Positions 43,742-49,151 of a DNA stretch of 49,151 nucleotides are shown in pieces. Positions within the stretch are counted from its first letter, which is position 1; every line of letters starts with the position of its first letter. The translations under genes were made by a program, and so were the position numbers. Below the pieces are notes generated by a model. It searched no databases. It saw nothing but the letters and a program-made list of their open reading frames with translations, and was not told the origin of the DNA. Source of the DNA: an uncultured Bacteroidales bacterium (GTDB taxonomy: Bacteria; Bacteroidota; Bacteroidia; Bacteroidales; UBA932); the NCBI GenBank assembly GCA_900319375.1, contig ONOI01000005.1, forward strand, positions 1 through 49,151, written 5' to 3'.

Positions 43742-46455
43742 TGGCTGACAGGCCGGATTTCATACGGATCAAAGGGGCTCGTGCAAACAACCTCAAGGAC
43801 ATCGACGTGGATATTCCGCGCCGAAAGCTGGTTGTCATCACCGGTCTCAGCGGCTCTGGCAAGTCTTCGCTCGCCTTCGACACAATCTACGCCGAAGGTC
43901 AGAGGCGCTACCTCAATACCCTCTCTCCCTACGCCAAACATTTCATCGGCATACTCGAAAAGCCGGCGGTCGAGAGCATTGAAGGCCTCAGCCCCATCAT
44001 CGCCATAGGCCAGAAAACCACGGGCACCAACCCCCGTTCGACGGTCGGCACCATCACCGAAATCTACGATTTCCTGCGCCTCCTCTATGCTCGGGCCAGC
44101 ACTGCCTATTCGCCTGTTACCGGCGAAGAAATGGTCAGCTATACTGATGCCCAGATAGTAGACCTGATCCTAAAGGAATATGAGGGCAGGAAGTGTATCC
44201 TCCTGTCTCCTCTTGTCCGCGGACGCAAAGGCCATTACCGCGACCTCTTCGAAAACCTGCGTCGCAAAGGCTTCCAGCAGGTTCGAATAGACGGCGAAAT
44301 CCAGGAACTTAACGATGTAGACGAACTGGACCGCTATAAGAATCACTTCGTGGAGCTGGTGGTAGATAAGCTCAAGCCCGGCGAGGGCGACCTGCAGCGC
44401 ATCCGCGCTTCGGTCCAGACCGCGCTGAGTATGGGCAAGGGCTCGGTCGCCGTGCTCGACTACGGGACGGGCGAGCTCAGACATTTTTCCCGCCATCTGG
44501 TAGACCCGAAGAGCGGAATCTCGCTCCAGGAACCGGCTCCCCATACCTTCTCGTTCAACTCGCCCGAGGGCTGCTGCCCCCATTGCAAGGGCCTTGGGGT
44601 GGTGGTAGACGTGAACATGGACACGATAATCCCCGATAAGACGGTCAGCGTTGCCGAAGGGGCGATCGTGCCGCTCGGCAGGGTCCGGGAAAACCGCAAG
44701 TTCGACGTAGTCCGTTCGATCTCGAGGAAGATGGGCTTCTCGCTCTATGATCCGATTGGGACTATTCCGGACGAGGCCGTGTCGACGCTGGTCTATGGGT
44801 CCGAAGAGTACTTCCGAATCGGAGAGGGCAGTCTGGCAGAGAGCGTGACGTGGCCGGGCGTATTGGGCGATATAGACGAAAAGATCGAGTGCCCCGTCTG
44901 CCATGGGACCCGCCTTCGCGAGGAGACCAACTACTTCAAGATAGATGGCAAGACGATTGCGGAGGTCGGGGCGATGGAAATCAACGAGCTGCAGAAATGG
45001 CTCGCGACACTGCCCGGCAAGCTCAAGGGCAAGGCGAAGGCCGTGTCCCACGACATCCTTAAGGAACTGGACGACCGCGTGGGCTTTCTGGTGGACGTGG
45101 GGCTGGAGTATCTGACGCTCGAGCGCGCTACCTCTTCGCTCTCGGGCGGCGAATCCCAGCGAATCAGGCTCGCGACCCAGATCGGTTCGCGTCTGGTCAA
45201 TGTAATCTATATCCTCGATGAGCCCTCGATCGGGCTCCATCAGAGGGATAACCGTAAGCTGATCGCATCGCTCAAAAAGCTGCGCGATGAGGGAAATACC
45301 GTCCTGGTAGTGGAACACGACGAAGAGACGATGCGCTCCGCGGATTGGATAGTGGACGTAGGCCCGGGGGCGGGCGAAGAAGGCGGCCGGATCTGTTACA
45401 GCGGCCCGGCGCGCGAGACCCATAGCTCGGTCGAAACCCCGACCTGGCGCCGGAAAGGCAACGGGCTTACCCTCGAACTCCAGGGCGCGGTGGGCAATAA
45501 CCTCAAGAATGTAGATGCCCGCTTCCCGCTCGGGACCATGATCGGCATCAGCGGCGTGTCCGGTTCGGGCAAGTCCTCGCTCATCATCGAGACCCTGATG
45601 CCCATCCTTAAGGGCAAGCTCAATCATCTCGCTCAGAAACCGCTCCCGTACGCGAAGCTTATCGGGGCGGAACACATAGACAAGGTCATCGAGATAGACC
45701 AGGCCCCTATCGGCCACAGCCCGCGGTCGAATCCCGCGACCTTTACCGGCGTTTTCGGCGATATCCGCGCGCTCTTCGAGCAGACGCCGGACGCCAAGGT
45801 CCGCGGATTCAAGGCGGGCCGCTTCTCCTTCAACGTAGAGGGCGGGCGCTGCGAGGCCTGCAAGGGCGCCGGAGTGAAGATAATCGAGATGAACTTCCTT
45901 CCGCCGGTTGCGGTAGTCTGCGACGAATGTGCCGGTAAGCGTTATAAGGAAGACACTCTGGCTGTCCACTATAAGGGAAAGAATATCAACGACATACTTG
46001 AGATGCCGGTCAGCGAGGCGTATGAATTCTTCAAGGCCAACCCGAAGATAGCGCCTAAGCTCAAGGCTTTGCTCGATGTAGGCCTCGGCTACATCCGCCT
46101 CGGCCAGTCGAGCCTCACCCTTTCGGGCGGCGAGTCCCAGCGAATGAAGCTGGCGGCGGAGCTGTACCGGAAGTCTACCGGCAATACCCTGTATATGCTC
46201 GACGAACCGACTACCGGTCTTCATTCCGAGGACATCAAAACCCTGATGGGAGTGCTCCAGAAGCTGGTGGACCAGGGCAATACGGTAATCATTATCGAAC
46301 ACAATCTCGACGTTCTGAAAAGTGTCGACTGGATAATCGATATGGGACCGGACGGGGGCCGCAAAGGCGGCTTCATAGTAGCCCAGGGAACTCCGGAGGA
46401 TCTGGCTGAAGATCCGGATTCGGAGACGGGCAAGTATTTAAAGGAAGTATTATGA
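43741..46455 (+). CDS. uvrA: UvrABC excinuclease subunit A
   Basis: Damage-recognition ATPase of nucleotide excision repair. The 904-residue protein has two ABC modules: Walker [11 protein letters not shown] (~35) and [10 protein letters not shown] (~603), each with a LSGGESQR signature, and zinc-binding CxxC clusters (CCPHCKG / CPVCHG in the first half; CEACKG / CDECAGKR in the second). The start ATG overlaps the CotH stop. Slightly shorter than the ~940 residues usual for the family, but all motifs are present. It overlaps the next gene by 4 bp. Confidence 0.97.
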   Translation: MADRPDFIRIKGARANNLKDIDVDIPRRKLVVITGLSGSGKSSLAFDTIYAEGQRRYLNTLSPYAKHFIGILEKPAVESIEGLSPIIAIGQKTTGTNPRSTVGTITEIYDFLRLLYARASTAYSPVTGEEMVSYTDAQIVDLILKEYEGRKCILLSPLVRGRKGHYRDLFENLRRKGFQQVRIDGEIQELNDVDELDRYKNHFVELVVDKLKPGEGDLQRIRASVQTALSMGKGSVAVLDYGTGELRHFSRHLVDPKSGISLQEPAPHTFSFNSPEGCCPHCKGLGVVVDVNMDTIIPDKTVSVAEGAIVPLGRVRENRKFDVVRSISRKMGFSLYDPIGTIPDEAVSTLVYGSEEYFRIGEGSLAESVTWPGVLGDIDEKIECPVCHGTRLREETNYFKIDGKTIAEVGAMEINELQKWLATLPGKLKGKAKAVSHDILKELDDRVGFLVDVGLEYLTLERATSSLSGGESQRIRLATQIGSRLVNVIYILDEPSIGLHQRDNRKLIASLKKLRDEGNTVLVVEHDEETMRSADWIVDVGPGAGEEGGRICYSGPARETHSSVETPTWRRKGNGLTLELQGAVGNNLKNVDARFPLGTMIGISGVSGSGKSSLIIETLMPILKGKLNHLAQKPLPYAKLIGAEHIDKVIEIDQAPIGHSPRSNPATFTGVFGDIRALFEQTPDAKVRGFKAGRFSFNVEGGRCEACKGAGVKIIEMNFLPPVAVVCDECAGKRYKEDTLAVHYKGKNINDILEMPVSEAYEFFKANPKIAPKLKALLDVGLGYIRLGQSSLTLSGGESQRMKLAAELYRKSTGNTLYMLDEPTTGLHSEDIKTLMGVLQKLVDQGNTVIIIEHNLDVLKSVDWIIDMGPDGGRKGGFIVAQGTPEDLAEDPDSETGKYLKEVL

Positions 46456-47939
46456 TCAGTACACTTGTTATCCTGGCAGCCCTCGCGGGCTTCGATATCG
46501 CCGCGGATTTGACTCAACTCGATGAGACTCTCGAAAGGGCTTCTGTCTATCAGGCCGCCCACGAACGCCGCATCCAGAGCTTTGAACACGATCTCGCTAC
46601 GGGGAAGGCTTCTACCGATGCTGAGCGTTATGAGGTCTACGGGTCTATCTATGAGCTGGCGTATCCATTTAAGTACGATTTGGCTATCGATGCCATCGAG
46701 AGTCAGGAAAAACTGGCTCTGAAGATGGGGCGCAATGACCTGTTGACTGAGACCCGTCTGAGAAAAGCTATCCTTTATTGTACTGCCGGTCTTTATGTCG
46801 AGTGTAGCGAGATCGCCGAAAAAATTGATACAACCTCTTTCACTTCTGATACGCAAAAATTTCTTTACTACGAGTATCAGCAGCGTTTCTGCCGCGATTT
46901 CCGCGAATATAGGGAGCCCGGAAAGGGCGGAGAACTGGACGAAAGAGCAGGCTATTACCGTGGCCGCCTCATAGAATTCCTCCCGGAGTCGAACTTCCTT
47001 CGTCAGACCATGCTCCTTAACGAACTTATCGAGCAGGGGAATTTTATCGGAGCGGAAGAGGTCGGCCAGGGGATGCTGTCCCGTTACCCTGAGGATTCCC
47101 ACGAATACGCCATCGCTGCATATTACTACGGTGTTCTCTGCCACGAACAGGGAAATCCCGAGGGCGAGATTCACTGGTACATTCGTTCCGCTATTGCAGA
47201 TATCTGCAGCGCTACAAAGGACAATGCTTCGCTATATTGTGTGGCAATAGGTATAATGGATCAGGACATCGCGCGCTCGTTCCGCTACACTCAGGTGGCC
47301 CTCGATGATGCCCTTTTCTACAATTCGAAGATCAGGCCTTTCCAGATTGCGAAAAACCTCCCGGCTATCGAGAAAGCCTATACTACGATGATACGGAAAG
47401 AAGTTAACCGCCGAAACATTCTCCTTCTTCTTATCTCTCTTCTCGCCGTCTTCCTTATCATCATAGTCCTTATGATGCTGAGCTATCACCGCAGACTCCA
47501 GAGGGCGGTAGCAGCTCTTTCTGAGGCCAATGCCGCCAAAGAAGAGTTTCTCGCTCTCTTCCTTTCGATGAGTTCATCTTATCTTGACAAACTCCGCCAC
47601 CACCTCAGCCGCGACCAGATGGAAGATGAGCTGAAATCCTTCTATGCAGCTTTCGACAATGCTTTCCTCGAACTGTATCCTTCCTTTGTAGAGGACTTCA
47701 ACTCGCTGCTGGTCCCGGAAGCCAGGATAGAGCTGAAGAGGGGAGAGAAACTCAACACCGAACTTCGCATCTTCGCACTCATCAGGCTGGGGGTCGACCA
47801 GTCCTCCCACATAGCGTCGCTTCTCCGTTACTCGGTAAACACTATATATAATTACCGCGCGCAGGTGAAAGCCTCCGCTCTAAGCGGACGCGATGACTTC
47901 GAAGAGAGGGTGAAAGTGATCGGAACCCGCCACAAATAG
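46452..47939 (+). CDS. DUF6377-type membrane regulator with C-terminal HTH
   Basis: A 495-residue protein matching the Bacteroidota DUF6377 pattern. An N-terminal segment with signal-like hydrophobicity is followed by a helical, TPR-like sensor region (~20-300), a transmembrane helix (~320-342: ILLLLISLLAVFLIIIVLMM), a short coiled region, and a C-terminal LuxR-like helix-turn-helix (LNTELRIFALIRLGVDQSSHIASLLRYS onward, ~436-480). Such proteins commonly lie next to SusC/SusD loci and are thought to control them from the membrane. The SusC-like gene begins 148 bp downstream, consistent with this. It overlaps uvrA by 4 bp, an accident of packing rather than function. Confidence 0.82.
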   Translation: MISTLVILAALAGFDIAADLTQLDETLERASVYQAAHERRIQSFEHDLATGKASTDAERYEVYGSIYELAYPFKYDLAIDAIESQEKLALKMGRNDLLTETRLRKAILYCTAGLYVECSEIAEKIDTTSFTSDTQKFLYYEYQQRFCRDFREYREPGKGGELDERAGYYRGRLIEFLPESNFLRQTMLLNELIEQGNFIGAEEVGQGMLSRYPEDSHEYAIAAYYYGVLCHEQGNPEGEIHWYIRSAIADICSATKDNASLYCVAIGIMDQDIARSFRYTQVALDDALFYNSKIRPFQIAKNLPAIEKAYTTMIRKEVNRRNILLLLISLLAVFLIIIVLMMLSYHRRLQRAVAALSEANAAKEEFLALFLSMSSSYLDKLRHHLSRDQMEDELKSFYAAFDNAFLELYPSFVEDFNSLLVPEARIELKRGEKLNTELRIFALIRLGVDQSSHIASLLRYSVNTIYNYRAQVKASALSGRDDFEERVKVIGTRHK

Positions 47940-47973
47940 TCCACTTTTTTACTTACCCAATCAGTTGATTATC

Positions 47974-48004
47974 AGGCGCCTGAGTTATCAGGCGTCTACT
48001 TTTT
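47974..48004 (+). terminator. Intrinsic terminator after the DUF6377 gene
   Basis: AGGCGCCTGA pairs with TCAGGCGTCT (one G-T pair) around a GTTA loop, followed by AC and TTTTT. It ends the CotH-uvrA-DUF6377 transcript before the SusC promoter. Confidence 0.8.
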
Positions 48005-48050
48005 CGCTCCCGCGCGTATTTATAATGTTCGGCAGCAATTTTTAATTCCT

Positions 48051-48058
48051 TAATTTTG
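48051..48058 (+). promoter_or_regulatory. -7 element of the SusC-like gene
   Basis: TAATTTTG is an exact TAnnTTTG match, 29 bp before the ATG at 48088. No TTTG is found at the -33 distance, as expected for a promoter that depends on a regulator. Confidence 0.55.
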
Positions 48059-48087
48059 CACCACATTATTTTGTAAATTTTTTAGAA

Positions 48088-49151
48088 ATGAAGAACCTGT
48101 TCAATCGAATCGCCCTCGTCCTTGTGACTCTGCTTCTGAGCGTGGCCCCCGCCTTCGCCCAGCAGGTCAAGGGAATCGTACAGGATCAGGACGGACTGCC
48201 GGTAATCGGCGCGGCCGTGATGGTCCAGGGCACTTCAATCGGTACCGTTACCGGAGTGGACGGAGACTGGATTCTCCCTTCTGTTCCGGAAGGCGCAATC
48301 CTCGAGATCTCTTCGATCGGCTACATCACCAAGACCGTCGCCCTCGCAGACGCCGCCCTCGTAATCCTTGAGGAAGACAGCATAATGCTCGAGGACGTCG
48401 TGGTCGTCGGTTATGGCGTTCAGAAGAAGAGTGTCGTTACCGCGGCTATCGCCAAGGTCGGCTCAGACGAGCTCGGCAAGACCGCTCCCGTCCGAGTAGA
48501 CAACGCCCTCAAGGGCCTGGCCGCCGGCGTGAACGTTACCTCTTCATCCGGTCAGCCCGGCGCAGCAGCCCGAATCAGGGTCCGCGGAACCGGAACCATC
48601 AATAACTCCGACCCTCTCTACATCGTAGACGGAATGCCTATCGAAGGCGGTATCGACTATCTGAATCCTTCCGATATCGAGTCTATCGAAGTCCTCAAGG
48701 ACGCTGCATCAGGCGCAGTTTACGGAGCCCGTGCGGCCAACGGCGTTATCCTGGTTACTACCAAGAAAGGAACCAAGGGCGATGCCCGCGTAAACTACGA
48801 GTTCTCCTACGGCCTCTCTAGCCCCTGGAAGAAACTCGACGTCCTGAACGCTTCCCAGTACGCGATGATGATCAACGAAGGTATGATGAACTCCGGCCAG
48901 GCTCCCAAGTATGCGGATCCTACAAGCTACGGAGTCGGAACCGACTGGCAGGACGAAATCTTCTACTACAACGCTCCCCAGAGCCAGCACGAACTCAGCG
49001 TCAGCGGCGCTTCGGACAAGGTCAATTACTACCTCTCGCTGGGCTACCTCAGCCAGGACGGTATCATCGGAGGAAATGTCGGCCGCTCCAACTACGACCG
49101 TCTCACCCTCCGTTCGAACACCACCTACGAAGTGATGGACAAGACCTCCGA
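48088..49151 (+). CDS. SusC/RagA-family TonB-linked outer-membrane protein (partial)
   Basis: The first ~354 codons of a SusC-like receptor, cut by the window edge with no stop. A signal peptide ending APAFAQ is followed by a CarboxypepD_reg-like domain (~23-105), then LEDVVVVGYGVQKK (the hallmark V-V-V-G-Y-G linker), and a plug domain with IRVRGTGTINNSDPLYIVDGMP and IESIEVLKDAASGAVYGARAANGVILVTTK as diagnostic stretches (parts: IRVRGTG, YIVDGMP, VLKDAASGAVYG). Family members form a pair with a SusD lipoprotein, expected just beyond 49151, and import glycans or peptides. The DUF6377 gene upstream is the likely regulator. Confidence 0.95.
   Translation, partial: MKNLFNRIALVLVTLLLSVAPAFAQQVKGIVQDQDGLPVIGAAVMVQGTSIGTVTGVDGDWILPSVPEGAILEISSIGYITKTVALADAALVILEEDSIMLEDVVVVGYGVQKKSVVTAAIAKVGSDELGKTAPVRVDNALKGLAAGVNVTSSSGQPGAAARIRVRGTGTINNSDPLYIVDGMPIEGGIDYLNPSDIESIEVLKDAASGAVYGARAANGVILVTTKKGTKGDARVNYEFSYGLSSPWKKLDVLNASQYAMMINEGMMNSGQAPKYADPTSYGVGTDWQDEIFYYNAPQSQHELSVSGASDKVNYYLSLGYLSQDGIIGGNVGRSNYDRLTLRSNTTYEVMDKTS

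Overview
The window looks like chromosomal DNA from a member of the Bacteroidota, most likely Bacteroidales. Three things show this. Several genes are preceded by the -7 element TAnnTTTG of this phylum, in two or three places with a TTTG -33 box 19-20 bp upstream. Starts lack Shine-Dalgarno sequences. The gene content includes SusC/RagA and Oar-like TonB-dependent receptors, BACON and DUF5689 lipoproteins, a DUF6377 regulator, and RsgA, RecO and PncB of the Bacteroidota type. Genus cannot be fixed from the sequence; an Alistipes-like or other moderately high-GC gut or rumen Bacteroidales is an inference.

Layout. 1-323 holds no convincing gene. 324-3339 (+) carries a BlaI repressor, an M56 (BlaR1-type) sensor with a TonB C-terminal domain, and a GH29 fucosidase lipoprotein. 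3369-7823 (-) is metK-pncB-smpB-miaA-ispF followed by tRNA-Gln and tRNA-Met with their own promoter. 7937-32376 (+) is the distinctive part: an Oar-like TonB receptor with a 1260-residue multidomain surface lipoprotein; a second large lipoprotein with its own promoter and terminator; then a closely packed run of lipoprotein (OB-fold array), NUC-family nuclease, EEP-family endonuclease/phosphatase, a second TonB receptor, a DUF5689 lipoprotein, an M3 peptidase, gpmI, manA and rnr. 32437-40343 (+) has a VWA lipoprotein, rsgA, a MATE exporter, a polyprenyl synthase, a U32 protein, an S41 protease and rdgB. A GGCGCC repeat array lies between rdgB and the convergent EamA-recO pair (41187-42038 and 40535-41185, -). 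42107-49151 (+) has a CotH-kinase lipoprotein, uvrA, a DUF6377 regulator and the start of a SusC-like receptor cut by the window edge.

The best candidate for an undescribed system is 8007-25931. Two SusD-less TonB receptors are combined with surface lipoproteins rich in OB-fold, BACON and jelly-roll modules, a lipid-anchored non-specific nuclease with all catalytic residues in place, and an exported EEP-fold hydrolase. I infer a surface machine that binds, cuts, dephosphorylates and imports extracellular nucleic acid. The nuclease and hydrolase assignments are firm; substrate and uptake are inference.

The rest is mostly housekeeping: SAM and NAD synthesis, trans-translation, tRNA modification, isoprenoids, glycolysis, RNA decay, ribosome maturation, nucleotide-pool cleaning and excision repair.
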